Source of the DNA: Aeromonas molluscorum 848
Lineage (GTDB): Bacteria; Pseudomonadota; Gammaproteobacteria; Enterobacterales; Aeromonadaceae
DNA: 41,710 nucleotides
Direction: 5' to 3'
NCBI RefSeq assembly: GCF_000388115.1
Contig: NZ_AQGQ01000013.1
Span: forward strand, 1-41,710
Shown here piece by piece: positions 9,241 to 19,283 of the stretch. Position 1 is the stretch's first letter, and every line of letters begins with the position of its first letter. The notes below the pieces were generated by a model that saw nothing but the letters and a program-made list of their open reading frames with translations, did not search any database and was not told the origin of the DNA. The position numbers and the translations under genes were made by a program.

Positions 9241-10596
9241 ATGAATCAACCACATCAAGCCGACCACAAGGCCGCCAACCAGGCTGCCGGGCAAGGATTG
9301 CTCGAACGCCTGTTTGCCCTGCAAGGCCATGGCACCACGGCCCGCACCGAGGTCATCGCCGGGATCACCACCTTCCTGACCATGGTCTATATCGTCTTCG
9401 TCAACCCGCAGATCCTTTCCAATGCAGGTATGGACACCCAGGCGGTGTTCGTCACCACCTGCCTCATCGCCGGTATCGGCAGCATCTTGATGGGATTCTT
9501 GGCCAACCTGCCTATCGCGCTGGCCCCTGCCATGGGTCTCAACGCCTTCTTCGCCTTCGTGGTCGTCGCCGGCATGGGCTACTCCTGGCAGGTCGGCATG
9601 GGCACCATCTTCTGGGGCGCCCTGGGTCTGCTCATCCTCACCCTGCTGCGGGTGCGCTACTGGCTCATCGCCAACATACCGCTCACCTTGCGAGTCGGCA
9701 TCACCGCCGGTATCGGCCTGCTCATCGCTCTGCTTGGCCTGCACAACGCCGGTATCGTCGTGGCCAGCCCCGCAACTATGGTGACTGTGGGCAATCTCAC
9801 CTCTCTGCCCTGCCTGCTGGGGCTGCTAGGGTTCTTCCTGATCTGTATCTTCTCCGCTCGTGGCGTGCACTCCGCCGTATTGATTGCCATCGTGGTCACC
9901 ACCACCCTGGGCTGGTTGTTTGGCGATGTGACCTTCAAGGGCTTCGTCTCCATGCCGCCCAGCATAGCGCCGGTATTCGGCCAGCTGGATCTGATGGGGT
10001 CACTCGACATCAGCCTGGCAGGCATCATCTTCTCCTTCATGCTGGTCAACCTGTTCGACTCCTCAGGCACCCTGATCGGAGTAACCAGCCGTGCCAAGCT
10101 GGCGGATGACAAGGGCCGTTTCCCGCGCATGAAACAGGCGTTGATGGTCGACAGCGTAAGTTCAGTGGGCGGTGCCTTCATGGGCACATCCTCGGTGACC
10201 GCCTATATCGAGAGCAGCTCAGGGGTTGCCGTCGGTGGTCGTACCGGCCTGACCGCCATCGTGGTCGGCCTCCTGTTCCTGCTGGCCATCTTCTTCTCCC
10301 CCATCGCCGCCATGGTGCCCGCCTATGCCGCCGCCGGCGCCCTCATCTACGTGGGCGTGCTGATGTGCTCCGAGCTGACCAAAGTAAAATGGGAAGATTT
10401 GACCGAAGCGGTACCGGCCTTCATGACGGCCGTCATGATGCCGTTCAGCTTCTCCATCACCGAGGGGATAGCCGTCGGCTTCATCTCCTACTGCGTGATG
10501 AAGGCAGGTACCGGCCGCTGGCGCGAGATCAACCCCTGCGTGCTGGTCGTCGCCCTGCTGTTCGTGATCAAGTTCGTCTGGGTCGACGCCCACTAA
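9241..10596 (+). CDS. NCS2 family (AzgA-type) purine permease
   Basis: This 451-residue membrane protein has about 12 to 14 hydrophobic segments. The N-terminal part holds GITTFLTMVYIVFVNPQIL, then LANLPIALAPAMGLNAFFAF, and later LFDSSGTLIGVTSRA and GTSSVTAYIESSSGVAVGGR. These are landmarks of the AzgA (COG2252) branch that imports adenine, guanine or hypoxanthine with protons. The ATG at 9241 is chosen because the upstream in-frame extension is not membrane-like, a GGAA lies before it, and the protein then has the family length. A PurR-like box upstream fits purine-regulated expression. Which base it prefers cannot be read from sequence. A strong terminator follows. Confidence 0.92.
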   Translation: MNQPHQADHKAANQAAGQGLLERLFALQGHGTTARTEVIAGITTFLTMVYIVFVNPQILSNAGMDTQAVFVTTCLIAGIGSILMGFLANLPIALAPAMGLNAFFAFVVVAGMGYSWQVGMGTIFWGALGLLILTLLRVRYWLIANIPLTLRVGITAGIGLLIALLGLHNAGIVVASPATMVTVGNLTSLPCLLGLLGFFLICIFSARGVHSAVLIAIVVTTTLGWLFGDVTFKGFVSMPPSIAPVFGQLDLMGSLDISLAGIIFSFMLVNLFDSSGTLIGVTSRAKLADDKGRFPRMKQALMVDSVSSVGGAFMGTSSVTAYIESSSGVAVGGRTGLTAIVVGLLFLLAIFFSPIAAMVPAYAAAGALIYVGVLMCSELTKVKWEDLTEAVPAFMTAVMMPFSFSITEGIAVGFISYCVMKAGTGRWREINPCVLVVALLFVIKFVWVDAH

Positions 10597-10613
10597 GCGC
10601 CACCGACACCAAC

Positions 10614-10645
10614 AAAAATGCCAGTCTCTCGACTGGCATTTTTTT
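10614..10645. terminator. Bidirectional terminator between purine permease and djlA
   Basis: The 13-bp perfect stem AAAAATGCCAGTC / GACTGGCATTTTT has a TCTC loop, with T tracts on both strands. It lies between convergent genes and can serve both. Confidence 0.92.
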
Positions 10646-10668
10646 GGCTGACGTTCGGTGACGTGGGG

Positions 10669-11496
10669 CTAGCGGATGCCGCGGGCCTCGCGGATCCACT
10701 CCCAGGCTTGCTGGATCTCCTGGGCCTTCTCCTTGGCCATCTCCATCATCTCAGGCGGCAAGCCCTTGGCGGCAAGCTTGTCCGGGTGATGCTTGCTCAT
10801 CTCCTTGCGATAGGCTTTCTTCACCTCGGCATCCGACATCTCTTCGCTCACCCCCAACAACTGGTAGGCATCCTTGAGCCTGTCCCGGCTAGGCGGTTGC
10901 TGACCCGCAGAGTGATGACCCCCTTGATACTGACCCTGGCCGCCATGGCGGAAGAAGTTCATCTGCGCTTCGGCCATGGCAAGGATCCGCGCCAGTTCTA
11001 TCTGGCTGAAGCCCAGTTCCTCGGCAATGGTCTGCAAGATGGCGCGCTCGGCAGCCTCGACCTGACCATCGGCAAATGCCGCCTGCAGTTGCACCTCAAG
11101 GAAGAAGCGCAAGATGTCGCGCTGGCCCTGGCTCGCACTGCGAAACCCCGCCAAGGTCTGGCGCAGGGGAAAATCAGCCTCTTTACCCTCGCGAAACGAG
11201 CGCTGGGCGTTGCTGCGCTGCTCGGGGGAGAGGCGCATCCGCTCCATCAGTGCCGCAGCGACCCGGATCTCCTGCTCGGTGACCTGCCCCCCCGCCTTGG
11301 CAATGTGGCCCATGACCGCGAAGGTGGCATGGAAGAAAATAGCCTGTTGCTCGGCGGTCGGGGTGCGACGAAAGGCCCCCTGGATGCCGATACCACGGTC
11401 GAATCTGTGACCGAGCCAGAGGCCTATCAGCAATCCAAAAATATTGCCGAGCAGAAAACCGAAGAAGGCGCCAAGCACCTTGCCCCAAATACGCAT
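10669..11496 (-). CDS. djlA: Membrane-anchored co-chaperone DjlA
   Basis: This 275-residue protein has a Gly-rich membrane segment (residues 4-28, FFGFLLGNIFGLLIGLWLG). A TerB-like helical domain follows (about 50-170), then a linker rich in Gly and Gln, and a C-terminal J domain (about 205-275) with the HPD motif in KHHPDKLAAKG. This order is diagnostic for DjlA, a type III J-domain protein that stimulates DnaK at the inner membrane. It is the third gene of a likely leftward operon amgK-murU-djlA, starting 16 bases after the murU stop. This grouping next to lptD points to an envelope-related role. No truncation is seen. Confidence 0.95.
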   Translation of the reverse strand: MRIWGKVLGAFFGFLLGNIFGLLIGLWLGHRFDRGIGIQGAFRRTPTAEQQAIFFHATFAVMGHIAKAGGQVTEQEIRVAAALMERMRLSPEQRSNAQRSFREGKEADFPLRQTLAGFRSASQGQRDILRFFLEVQLQAAFADGQVEAAERAILQTIAEELGFSQIELARILAMAEAQMNFFRHGGQGQYQGGHHSAGQQPPSRDRLKDAYQLLGVSEEMSDAEVKKAYRKEMSKHHPDKLAAKGLPPEMMEMAKEKAQEIQQAWEWIREARGIR

Positions 11497-11512
11497 GACT
11501 CAAAACCTCATA

Positions 11513-12181
11513 TTAATTAGTGGAGCTTACCAGCTCATCGTCCAGGGCACGCAGCCGTGCCACAGTGCCGATATCGCGCCAGTCTCCAGTAAGAAGCGAA
11601 CCGCCTACCCGTCCTTGCGCCATCCAGTCGCGCAGCAGCGGGGCAAGTTTACGACTGCCCGGAGTGAGGGCACTGAAGGCCTCGGCTTGATAGAGACCAA
11701 CGCCGCTAAACGTCAGGCCGGGGCGATCCCAGACTCTATCCCCCTCAAGGGAAAAATCCCCGTCCGGATGCTGGGGAGGATTGGTGACCAACCAGAGATG
11801 GGCGAGATCCCCCCCCAGCTCCTGAGATACCAGAGGCGTGTAATCCAGCCCCAGCCAGGTATCACCGTTGATCACCAAAAAAGGGGCATCTCCCAGCAGA
11901 GGCAGCGCCTGTACTATGCCTCCCGCCGTCTCGAGGGCCGTCGCCTCCGCAGACCAGGCTATCTGCACCCCGAACTGGCTGCCATCGCCAAGGACCGCCA
12001 CCAGTTTATCACCGAGCCAGGCATGGTTGATGACCAGCTCGCGTACTCCGGCAGCTTTTAGCTTCTCGATATGATGGACGATAAGCGGCTTGCCCCCGAC
12101 CATCAGCAGCGGCTTGGGCAGGCTGTCGGTGAGCGGGCGCATCCGCTCACCGCGACCGGCCGCCAGAATCATGGCTTTCAT
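11513..12181 (-). CDS. murU: N-acetylmuramate alpha-1-phosphate uridylyltransferase MurU
   Basis: This 222-residue nucleotidyltransferase opens with the signature MILAAGRGERMRPLTDSLPK (residues 3-22) and contains FLVINGDTWLG, the metal-binding aspartate region. It is short, with no acyltransferase tail, as in Pseudomonas MurU. It overlaps the upstream sugar kinase by four bases. In Pseudomonas the AmgK-MurU pair turns recycled MurNAc into UDP-MurNAc, bypassing de novo synthesis and lowering fosfomycin sensitivity. The pairing and the location beside lptD copy the Pseudomonas arrangement, which supports MurU over a generic sugar nucleotidyltransferase. Activity here is inferred, not shown. Confidence 0.85.
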   Translation of the reverse strand: MKAMILAAGRGERMRPLTDSLPKPLLMVGGKPLIVHHIEKLKAAGVRELVINHAWLGDKLVAVLGDGSQFGVQIAWSAEATALETAGGIVQALPLLGDAPFLVINGDTWLGLDYTPLVSQELGGDLAHLWLVTNPPQHPDGDFSLEGDRVWDRPGLTFSGVGLYQAEAFSALTPGSRKLAPLLRDWMAQGRVGGSLLTGDWRDIGTVARLRALDDELVSSTN

Positions 12182-13209
12182 TGACCCTTACCCTCAACTA
12201 CCGTGCCAGCAAAACCGGGCAGGACCCGGCGCACCAGCCAGTCACCAAACTCGGCCAGTACAGGATAGGTGGCGCCATGTAGCTGGCAGCTATCCACCAC
12301 ATAACCCAGAGTGCGAGGAATGTCCTTGAGATAACCTGATTTGCCATCTCTGTGGTAGAGACGGGTGAATAGACCCGCCGCCTTCAGATGACGCTGCATA
12401 CCGGTCAGGTCGGCATGACGACGGAAGCTGGCATAATCAAGCTCACCAAGCAGCCCGGTTTGGCTCAGCTGTTCAAAGCCAAGCTGCATGCCCTGCTCGA
12501 TCACCGCGTCCGGCCAGCGCACGTAGCAGTCTTTCAACAGGGAGACGAGATCATAGCTGAGGGGGCCCATGACCATGTCTTGAAAATCGATGATGGCCAA
12601 CTCGCTCAGGGCAGGAACGGGGGCCCCTTCCGTCACACAGCACACCATCAGATTGCGACTATGAAAATCCCGGTGCATCACCCCTTGTGGCTGGGCAAGG
12701 TTGTTGGCGGTCAGGCAGGCGAAGGTGTCGTCAAGCAGACGCTGCTCTGCGTCGCTGAGCAGCAGCTGCAGATGCTTGCCGAGCAGCCATTCCGGGAAGA
12801 TGGCATTCTCCCGGGCCATGAAGAGCTCATCGAAAGGCTCCAGAGCCAACGCCACATCCCCAAGCTGAGGCAGCAGGGCGATGGCTTTCTCATACCAGGC
12901 CAGTACGCTGGTCTCGTCCAGGCAGTTAATCAGCTGGATGTCGCCAAGATCCGTCACCGCCAGCAGACCAAGACGGTAATCGACCGCTCGCACCTCGGGC
13001 GCCAGCAGACCACAGGCATGCAAGGCGGCCGCATTGCGGACGAATTCGTGATTCTTCTCGGTTTGGGGATTGGCATCCACCCAGACGAGACCTGCCCCCC
13101 GGTAGTAACGGCGGAAACTGGCATCACCAGAGATAAGCGTTGGTGTTAGCTGGGGGTCACCGGTGTATTGGCGAGCGAACTGGAGCAGGGCATCGAAACG
13201 ATTGGACAT
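12178..13209 (-). CDS. amgK: N-acetylmuramate/N-acetylglucosamine kinase AmgK
   Basis: This 343-residue protein of the aminoglycoside phosphotransferase fold has the catalytic loop MHRDFHSRNLMV near residue 188 and the metal-binding segment IIDFQDMVMGPLSYDLVSLL near 217. Relatives called AmgK phosphorylate the anomeric position of MurNAc and GlcNAc. The next gene is murU, with a four-base overlap, making a two-step recycling module. It is transcribed away from lptD, with a 178-base divergent region between them. Without the context it would be called only a phosphotransferase, so the specific name rests mostly on the murU and lptD neighbourhood known from Pseudomonas. Confidence 0.84.
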   Translation of the reverse strand: MSNRFDALLQFARQYTGDPQLTPTLISGDASFRRYYRGAGLVWVDANPQTEKNHEFVRNAAALHACGLLAPEVRAVDYRLGLLAVTDLGDIQLINCLDETSVLAWYEKAIALLPQLGDVALALEPFDELFMARENAIFPEWLLGKHLQLLLSDAEQRLLDDTFACLTANNLAQPQGVMHRDFHSRNLMVCCVTEGAPVPALSELAIIDFQDMVMGPLSYDLVSLLKDCYVRWPDAVIEQGMQLGFEQLSQTGLLGELDYASFRRHADLTGMQRHLKAAGLFTRLYHRDGKSGYLKDIPRTLGYVVDSCQLHGATYPVLAEFGDWLVRRVLPGFAGTVVEGKGQ

Positions 13210-13387
13210 GAGTGAAGGACCGCTGAAGGAGGAAAGCAGCGCTAGGCTGTTAGCCCTGGCCGCAATAATGCTTTATCATTGCTGGCTAACATAAAGCAAT
13301 GAGATGCAATGTCAACTCGATGAGTCCTGGCGTATTATGCATGCTCTTGAATCAGCCGTTTCGATACGGATTGCGCGAGTCTTCTAA

Positions 13388-15787
13388 ATGACAAAATGGA
13401 CACTGGGGCGTGCCTGTCCCATCGCCCTGACCATTGGCCTTGCCAGCCCGGCATATATCCAGGCTGCGCCATTGGGCGTACCCGCCGCCACTGGTCTGCT
13501 GGACGGTCTCTGCTATGACTATGTTCCCAAGATAGAAAAAGCCCCCGCCAATCAGGATGCCAACGCCCTGCCGGTGGAGGTGGATGCTGATCGTCTCGAG
13601 GCCAAGCAAGGCGGTACTGCCGTCTATCAGGGCGACGTAAAAGTTCGCCAGGGTGTCCGCAAGTTTGATTCTGACTATGCCCAGGTTGATCAGAAGAGCC
13701 GGGATGTGATCGCCATCGGCAACATCTACTACAACGATGGCCAAATCACTGTGACCAGTGACAAGACCCTGAAGTCCAACCTAAACACCAAAGATTCCGA
13801 GCTGGAAGAGGGTGTCTATCAGGTTCATGGCTCGCCGGTGCGCGGCTCGGCCGAGCGGGTCATCATGACCAATAACAACCAGAACATCACTCTGGAGGGG
13901 GCGCAGTACACCACTTGCCCACCGGGCCAGGAAGCCTGGACCCTGAAGGCGGGAAGCATCGACATCGATCAGAACGAGGTGTTCGGCGAAGCCTGGAACG
14001 CCAGCCTCTGGCTCTATGACTACCCGGTGTTCTATTTCCCCTATATCAATTTCCCGATCAAGGATCAGCGCAAGACGGGTCTGCTCTACCCCAGTTATGA
14101 GCAGAGCTCCAAGAACGGCATGGACATCAACCAGCCCTTCTACTGGAACATAGCCCCCAACTACGACGCGACGATCAGCTCCCGCTTCATGGACAGGCGC
14201 GGTCTGATGGAACAGCTCGAGTTCCGCTATATGCCGAACCCGTCCCATACCGGCAGCCTCTATTTCGAGAACCTGGCCGACGACAAGCAGTATGACGAGA
14301 CGGATAGCCTCAATGACTATCTCGCCGATGGTCACCGCTATCTGCTCAGTGCCCGCCATACGTCACGTTTCCTCGATAACGCCCTGGTGATGTCCCTCGA
14401 TTACACCAAGGTGCGTGATAAGGATTACAACTATTTCAACGACTTCTCGCCGCCGGTCGGCACTCAGGTCGACAACCAGTTGCAGCAATCCTTCAAGGCC
14501 GGTTATTACCAGCAGGACTGGAACCTGACCACAGAGGCTCGGACCTACCAGATATTGCTGGCCGGTGCCCAGCAGCCCCACTCCATGCTGCCGCGTATCA
14601 ATCACAACTATTACCGTCAGGGCAATTGGTTCGATCTTGCCTGGAATACCGAACTGACCAAGTTCGGCTATGACAACGATCAGTCCACCATAGGGGAAGC
14701 CTACACCGGTACCCGCCTCTATAGTGCGCCGACCCTGACGGTGCCGCTCATTGACGCTGCTGGCTACTATATGGATAGCCAGTACAAGCTGATGTACACC
14801 CAGTACAATCAGGATGTCCCTGACAGCAGCAAGCTCACGGCCTATTACCGTAACAAGGGGTTGACCAGTCTTGATGACAACGTCACCCGGGTGTTGCCCT
14901 CGTTCCGCCTCAAAGGTGGCATGACCTTCGATCGCCAGCAGGATTGGTTTGGTGAAAATGCCAACCAGACCCTGGAACCCGAGTTTCAGTACCTTTATGT
15001 CCCCTACAAGGATCAGGACAACATAGGCATCTATGACTCGACCAGCATGCGCCAGGACTACTACAGCCTGTTCAGCGATCGCCGTTTCGCTGGTCTGGAC
15101 AGAATAAGTGACTCCAACCGGGTCTCGGTAGGCCTGACCAGCCGGGTCTATGATGCCGTAGGGGATGAGCGCCTCCGTCTGGCAGTGGCCCAGGCATTCG
15201 ATTTTGTCGCCCCCAGGGTCACCCTCTATCCCAGCGATGAGGCGAGCACCAACACTCGCTCTCCCCTGTCGTTCGAGGGAGACGCCAAGATAAGCGAGCA
15301 GTGGTTCGCCCATGCCGGCGCTCAGTATGACGTGCAGGAAAAAGAGTTCAGCGCCGCCAACAGTGCCCTGGAATACCGCCGTGAGAAGCTGGTGAGCCAA
15401 GTCAATTACCGCTTCGTTCGTGATGCCAACTATGACCTTACCCGCAGTGGTGAGACGGCCAATATCAACCAGGTCGGCATGGTAATTGGTTCTCCTATCA
15501 ATGAGCAGTGGCACATGTATGGTGGCTACTACTACGACCTGGATCAGAACGTAAAAGTTGATCGTAAGATTGGCGTCAAATATGACTCCTGTTGCTGGAG
15601 CATCAACTTCAATCTGGAGTGGGTCAACAGCCCGGATAACGTCACCTACCAGCCCACCTCGGAGCGTAGTTTTGGCATCCAGTTTGAAATGAAAGGATTG
15701 GGTAGTGTGGGTACAGGGGCCAAGGGCACCAGTCTGGATACAGATGCCCTGCCCTACATTCGTCCGTTTAACCTGCGGGACAAATGA
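13388..15787 (+). CDS. lptD: LPS-assembly protein LptD
   Basis: This 799-residue outer-membrane protein has a signal peptide (about 1-26, ending IQA|APL). A periplasmic OstA/LptA-like beta-jellyroll (about 55-180) contains LEAKQGGTAVYQGDVKVRQG. The rest is a large beta-barrel. The four cysteines that form the inter-domain disulphides are present: Cys42 in LCYDYVP, one in TTCPPGQEAW, and the adjacent pair in YDSCCWSINF. LptD with the lipoprotein LptE inserts lipopolysaccharide into the outer leaflet. Length agrees with the family. surA begins 29 bases after its stop; SurA is the chaperone that LptD folding needs most, so the operon pairs client and chaperone. Confidence 0.96.
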   Translation: MTKWTLGRACPIALTIGLASPAYIQAAPLGVPAATGLLDGLCYDYVPKIEKAPANQDANALPVEVDADRLEAKQGGTAVYQGDVKVRQGVRKFDSDYAQVDQKSRDVIAIGNIYYNDGQITVTSDKTLKSNLNTKDSELEEGVYQVHGSPVRGSAERVIMTNNNQNITLEGAQYTTCPPGQEAWTLKAGSIDIDQNEVFGEAWNASLWLYDYPVFYFPYINFPIKDQRKTGLLYPSYEQSSKNGMDINQPFYWNIAPNYDATISSRFMDRRGLMEQLEFRYMPNPSHTGSLYFENLADDKQYDETDSLNDYLADGHRYLLSARHTSRFLDNALVMSLDYTKVRDKDYNYFNDFSPPVGTQVDNQLQQSFKAGYYQQDWNLTTEARTYQILLAGAQQPHSMLPRINHNYYRQGNWFDLAWNTELTKFGYDNDQSTIGEAYTGTRLYSAPTLTVPLIDAAGYYMDSQYKLMYTQYNQDVPDSSKLTAYYRNKGLTSLDDNVTRVLPSFRLKGGMTFDRQQDWFGENANQTLEPEFQYLYVPYKDQDNIGIYDSTSMRQDYYSLFSDRRFAGLDRISDSNRVSVGLTSRVYDAVGDERLRLAVAQAFDFVAPRVTLYPSDEASTNTRSPLSFEGDAKISEQWFAHAGAQYDVQEKEFSAANSALEYRREKLVSQVNYRFVRDANYDLTRSGETANINQVGMVIGSPINEQWHMYGGYYYDLDQNVKVDRKIGVKYDSCCWSINFNLEWVNSPDNVTYQPTSERSFGIQFEMKGLGSVGTGAKGTSLDTDALPYIRPFNLRDK

Positions 15788-15816
15788 GTCATCGCAAAAC
15801 GCCTTGAGAGATGGAT

Positions 15817-17115
15817 ATGAAGAAGACGTGGATTTCCCTGCTGACCGCAGGTCTGTTAGGTGTCATGAGCCAGAGCGCCTTTGCCGCCCCTGAGCTCATC
15901 GACAAAGTGCTGGCTGTGGTCAACAAAGACGTAGTACTCGCCAGCCAGCAGGAGGCTCTGGTCAACAAGATCAAGTTCTCTGCCAGGGAGAGCGGCCAGG
16001 CGCTGCCCGATGACGTCACCCTGCGCAAACAGGCGCTGGATCGCCTGATCCAGGAGAGTCTGCAATTGCAGCTGGCGGACCGGCAAGGTCTGAAGATAAG
16101 CGACACCCAGCTCGAACAGGCCATCAACAGCATCGCTGCCGACAACAAGATGAACCTGGAACAATTGCGTGCCCAGCTTGATCGGGAGGGCATCAGTTAT
16201 GCCCAGTACCGGGAAGAAGTGCGTCGCGAGATCCTGATGAACGAGGTGCGCCGCAACCAGATCCGCCGCCGCATCAACATCTCGGATCAAGAGGTCAAGC
16301 AGGTGGTGCAGGCGTTGCAGAAACAGGGCCAGCAACAGCAGGAGTTTCATGTCGGTCACATCCAGATAGCCCTGCCGGACAACCCGAGTGCCGAGCAGCT
16401 CAATGCAGCCAAAGCCAAGATCGACAGCCTGCTCAAGCGCCTGCGTAACGGCGCAGACTTCCGCGAGCTGGCCATCGCCGAGAGCAATGGCCCCAAGGCC
16501 CTGGAAGGCGGCGACTGGGGCTGGATGAGCCCACAAGAGATGCCAACCCTGATGGCCGATGCGGTACAGGGTGCCAAGAAGGGTGACATCGTTGGCCCGC
16601 TGCGTTCCGGTGCTGGCCTGCACATCGTCAAGGTGTTCGATGCCAAGGGGATACAACAAGTGGTGCAGACCGAGGTCAAAGCCCGCCACATCCTGATCAA
16701 ACCCTCGATCATCCTGAGCGAAGAGAAGGCCAAGGGCATGCTCGATGGCTTCCTCCACGATATCAAGAGCGGCAAGGCTGACTTCGCCGCCCTGGCAGAG
16801 AAGTACTCCGAAGATCCGGGTTCTGCGGTACAAGGCGGCGAGCTCGGCTGGTCCGATCCCAACGTCTATGTCCCTGAGTTCCGCGACATGGTCAATCGCC
16901 TGCAACCCGGTCAGTACAGCGAACCGTTCCGTACCAGCCACGGCTGGCACCTGGTTCAGCTGGAAGAGAGACGCAGCCAGGATGCCACCGACAAGGCTCA
17001 GGAACAGCGTGCTTACCAGCTGATCTACAATCGCCGCTTCGTGGAAGAGTCCCAGGCCTGGCTGGATGAGCTGCGCGATGAAGCCTATATCCGCATCGAA
17101 GGCGCCAGTAGTTGA
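15817..17115 (+). CDS. surA: Periplasmic chaperone and peptidyl-prolyl isomerase SurA
   Basis: From the ATG at 15817 this is a 432-residue protein with signal peptide [21 protein letters not shown] (cut near AFA|APE). It has an N-terminal chaperone region, two parvulin PPIase domains (about 175-275 and 285-390, each with a GGDLGW-like motif seen as [13 protein letters not shown] and [16 protein letters not shown]), and a C-terminal helix. An upstream ATG at 15811 is less likely because the GAGAG ribosome site would touch it, whereas it is six bases from 15817. SurA escorts unfolded outer-membrane proteins such as LptD across the periplasm. Its stop shares a base with the pdxA start. Confidence 0.96.
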   Translation: MKKTWISLLTAGLLGVMSQSAFAAPELIDKVLAVVNKDVVLASQQEALVNKIKFSARESGQALPDDVTLRKQALDRLIQESLQLQLADRQGLKISDTQLEQAINSIAADNKMNLEQLRAQLDREGISYAQYREEVRREILMNEVRRNQIRRRINISDQEVKQVVQALQKQGQQQQEFHVGHIQIALPDNPSAEQLNAAKAKIDSLLKRLRNGADFRELAIAESNGPKALEGGDWGWMSPQEMPTLMADAVQGAKKGDIVGPLRSGAGLHIVKVFDAKGIQQVVQTEVKARHILIKPSIILSEEKAKGMLDGFLHDIKSGKADFAALAEKYSEDPGSAVQGGELGWSDPNVYVPEFRDMVNRLQPGQYSEPFRTSHGWHLVQLEERRSQDATDKAQEQRAYQLIYNRRFVEESQAWLDELRDEAYIRIEGASS

Positions 17116-18101
17116 TGATTTGCCAACGTCTCGCAATAACGCCGGGTGAGCCGGCAGGCATTGGGCCGGATCTGGTGCTCGAGATCGCCCAGCGCGATTG
17201 GCCTCATCAGCTAGTGGTGGTGGCCGATCCTGCGCTGATGCGCCGCCGAGCCGCCATTCTGGGACTCGATATCGAACTCGTCCCCTACGATCCCGCCCTG
17301 CCCGCCACCCCCCAGCGGGCAGGTAGCCTGACCCTCTGTCCTGTCACCCTGGGGACAACCGAGGTGGCGGGCGAGCTCGACGAGGCCAATGGTGCCTATG
17401 TGCTGACTACCTTGCAGCGCGCCTGTGATGGCAACCTGAGCGGCGAGTTTGCCGCTGTGGTCACAGGCCCGGTGCACAAGGGCATCATCAACCAGGCTGG
17501 GGTCTCGTTCAGCGGCCACACCGAGTTCTTTGCCCAGCAGGCCGGGGTCGGCGATGTGGTCATGCTGCTCGCCACCGACGGCCTGAGGGTGGCACTGGCC
17601 ACCACCCATATTCCCCTCGCCAATGTCGCTCGAGCCATCACGGCGGAGCGTCTGGGCAAGGTGATCCGCATCCTCAATGCGGATCTGAAAAGCAAATTTG
17701 GCATTGCGAGTCCCAGGATTTACGTCTGCGGCCTCAATCCCCACGCCGGGGAAGGGGGTCACCTGGGCCGGGAAGAAATAGACGTGATCGAACCCGCTCT
17801 GAACGCCCTGCGCCAGGAAGGGATCGATCTGGTTGGCCCCCTGCCAGCCGATACCCTGTTCCAGGAGAAGTACCTCAAGGATGCGGACGCGGTACTGACC
17901 ATGTACCACGACCAGGGGTTGCCCGTGCTCAAGTACAAGGGCTTCGGGCGCTCGGTCAATATCACCCTCGGACTCCCCTTTATCCGTACCTCGGTGGATC
18001 ACGGCACTGCGCTGGACTTGGCAGGCAAGGGCCTGGCAGATTCTGGCAGCCTGATCACCGCGCTTAACCACGCCATTCTGATGGTAGAGAAAAAAATATG
18101 A
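17115..18101 (+). CDS. pdxA: 4-hydroxythreonine-4-phosphate dehydrogenase PdxA
   Basis: The protein has 328 residues from the ATG at 17115, which overlaps the surA stop by one base (TGATG). It begins [20 protein letters not shown], the typical PdxA N-terminus. It contains [14 protein letters not shown] and the metal-site histidines in [22 protein letters not shown] and [12 protein letters not shown]. It oxidises 4-phosphohydroxy-L-threonine with NAD in pyridoxal phosphate synthesis. The surA-pdxA-rsmA-apaG-apaH order is the same as in E. coli. The rsmA start overlaps its stop by four bases. Confidence 0.96.
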   Translation: MICQRLAITPGEPAGIGPDLVLEIAQRDWPHQLVVVADPALMRRRAAILGLDIELVPYDPALPATPQRAGSLTLCPVTLGTTEVAGELDEANGAYVLTTLQRACDGNLSGEFAAVVTGPVHKGIINQAGVSFSGHTEFFAQQAGVGDVVMLLATDGLRVALATTHIPLANVARAITAERLGKVIRILNADLKSKFGIASPRIYVCGLNPHAGEGGHLGREEIDVIEPALNALRQEGIDLVGPLPADTLFQEKYLKDADAVLTMYHDQGLPVLKYKGFGRSVNITLGLPFIRTSVDHGTALDLAGKGLADSGSLITALNHAILMVEKKI

Positions 18102-18910
18102 GCAGTAAGATGCACATGGGCCACACGGCCCGTAAGCGTTTCGGTCAGAACTTCTTGCACGACAGCTATGTGATCGATCAGATAGTGGCCGCCATCAATC
18201 CACAGCCGGGTCAGAACCTGGTGGAGATAGGCCCGGGTCTGGCAGCACTGACCGAACCGGTCGCCTCCCAGATGGACAAGATGACAGTGGTCGAACTGGA
18301 CAGGGACTTGGCCGCGCGTCTGCGCGAGCACCCCACTCTGAAAGAGAAGCTGACCGTGATCGAAGCCGATGCCATGCGTTTCGACTTTGGGACCCTGATG
18401 GGCGAAGGCAAGGGGCCGCTGCGCATCTTCGGCAACCTGCCCTACAACATCTCTACCCCGCTTATCTTCCACCTGTGCGAGTTTGCCGACCGGGTAGCAG
18501 ACATGCACTTCATGTTGCAAAAAGAAGTGGTATTGCGGATGTGTGCCGGCCCCGGCAGCAAGGCTTATGGCCGCCTGAGCGTCATGGTTCAATACTACTG
18601 TCAGGTGATCCCGGTACTGGAAGTGGGTCCCGGCGCCTTCAAGCCAGCCCCGAAAGTGGACTCTGCCGTGGTGCGCCTGGTGCCTCACAAAAATCCGACC
18701 ATAGTCGCCAAGGATCTGCGCTGCCTGAGCCGGGTCTGTACCGAGGGCTTCGGCCAGCGCCGCAAGACCATTCGCAACAGTTTTGCGAACTTCATCACCG
18801 TGGACCAGCTCACCGAGCTTGGCATAGACAGCACCCTGCGCCCGGAGAATCTCTCCCTGGAACAGTTTGTGACCATCGCCAACTGGTTGGCTGACCAGCA
18901 ACAGGCCTGA
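18098..18910 (+). CDS. rsmA: 16S rRNA dimethyladenosine transferase RsmA (KsgA)
   Basis: This 270-residue class I methyltransferase has [19 protein letters not shown] near the N-terminus, the SAM motif [14 protein letters not shown] near residue 42, and the catalytic [14 protein letters not shown] near 113. It dimethylates two adjacent adenines in the 3'-terminal hairpin loop of 16S rRNA during late small-subunit assembly; loss gives kasugamycin resistance. It is translationally coupled to pdxA (ATGA overlap) and followed four bases later by apaG. No unusual feature. Confidence 0.97.
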   Translation: MSSKMHMGHTARKRFGQNFLHDSYVIDQIVAAINPQPGQNLVEIGPGLAALTEPVASQMDKMTVVELDRDLAARLREHPTLKEKLTVIEADAMRFDFGTLMGEGKGPLRIFGNLPYNISTPLIFHLCEFADRVADMHFMLQKEVVLRMCAGPGSKAYGRLSVMVQYYCQVIPVLEVGPGAFKPAPKVDSAVVRLVPHKNPTIVAKDLRCLSRVCTEGFGQRRKTIRNSFANFITVDQLTELGIDSTLRPENLSLEQFVTIANWLADQQQA

Positions 18911-18914
18911 CATC

Positions 18915-19277
18915 ATGGCGACACCGACCATTCATATCCGCCCTCATCCCAGCTATATCGAGGACAGCCAGGATCCCTACCAGTTTCTCTATCTCATCGA
19001 GATCCAGAATCTGGGACCTGGCTCGGCACAACTGCTCGCCCGGCGCTGGATCATCACCGATGCCAACGGCAAGATAGTGGAGGTCGAGGGGCCTGGCGTG
19101 GTCGGTGAACAACCCGTCATCCCCCCCGGTGAGACCTTCCGTTACCAGAGCGGCGTTCCCCTCGATACCCCCCTCGGGGTCATGGAGGGGAGTTATCGGA
19201 TGCGGGATGACGCGGGCAATGAGTTCGATGCCCCCATAGCCCCCTTCACCCTGGCCGTTCCCCACATTATCAATTGA
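18915..19277 (+). CDS. apaG: ApaG domain protein
   Basis: This 120-residue protein is a single ApaG domain, an immunoglobulin-like beta-sandwich. Landmarks are YLIEIQNLGPGSAQLLARRW, the GEQPVIPPGETFRYQSG turn, and GSYRMRDDAGNEFDAPI. The domain is also found in some F-box proteins. ApaG's molecular role is unsettled; its conserved position before apaH suggests a link to dinucleoside polyphosphate metabolism. It starts four bases after the rsmA stop and ends six bases before apaH, so all are in one operon. Confidence 0.95.
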   Translation: MATPTIHIRPHPSYIEDSQDPYQFLYLIEIQNLGPGSAQLLARRWIITDANGKIVEVEGPGVVGEQPVIPPGETFRYQSGVPLDTPLGVMEGSYRMRDDAGNEFDAPIAPFTLAVPHIIN

Positions 19278-19283
19278 GGTTTC

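Noticed and set aside
14363-15514. 383-codon leftward open frame inside lptD
   Set aside because: Antisense to a complete LptD with all four cysteines; no domain recognised.
15856-17136. 426-codon leftward open frame inside surA
   Set aside because: Mirror of SurA coding; Leu/Gly/Asp-rich with no family features.
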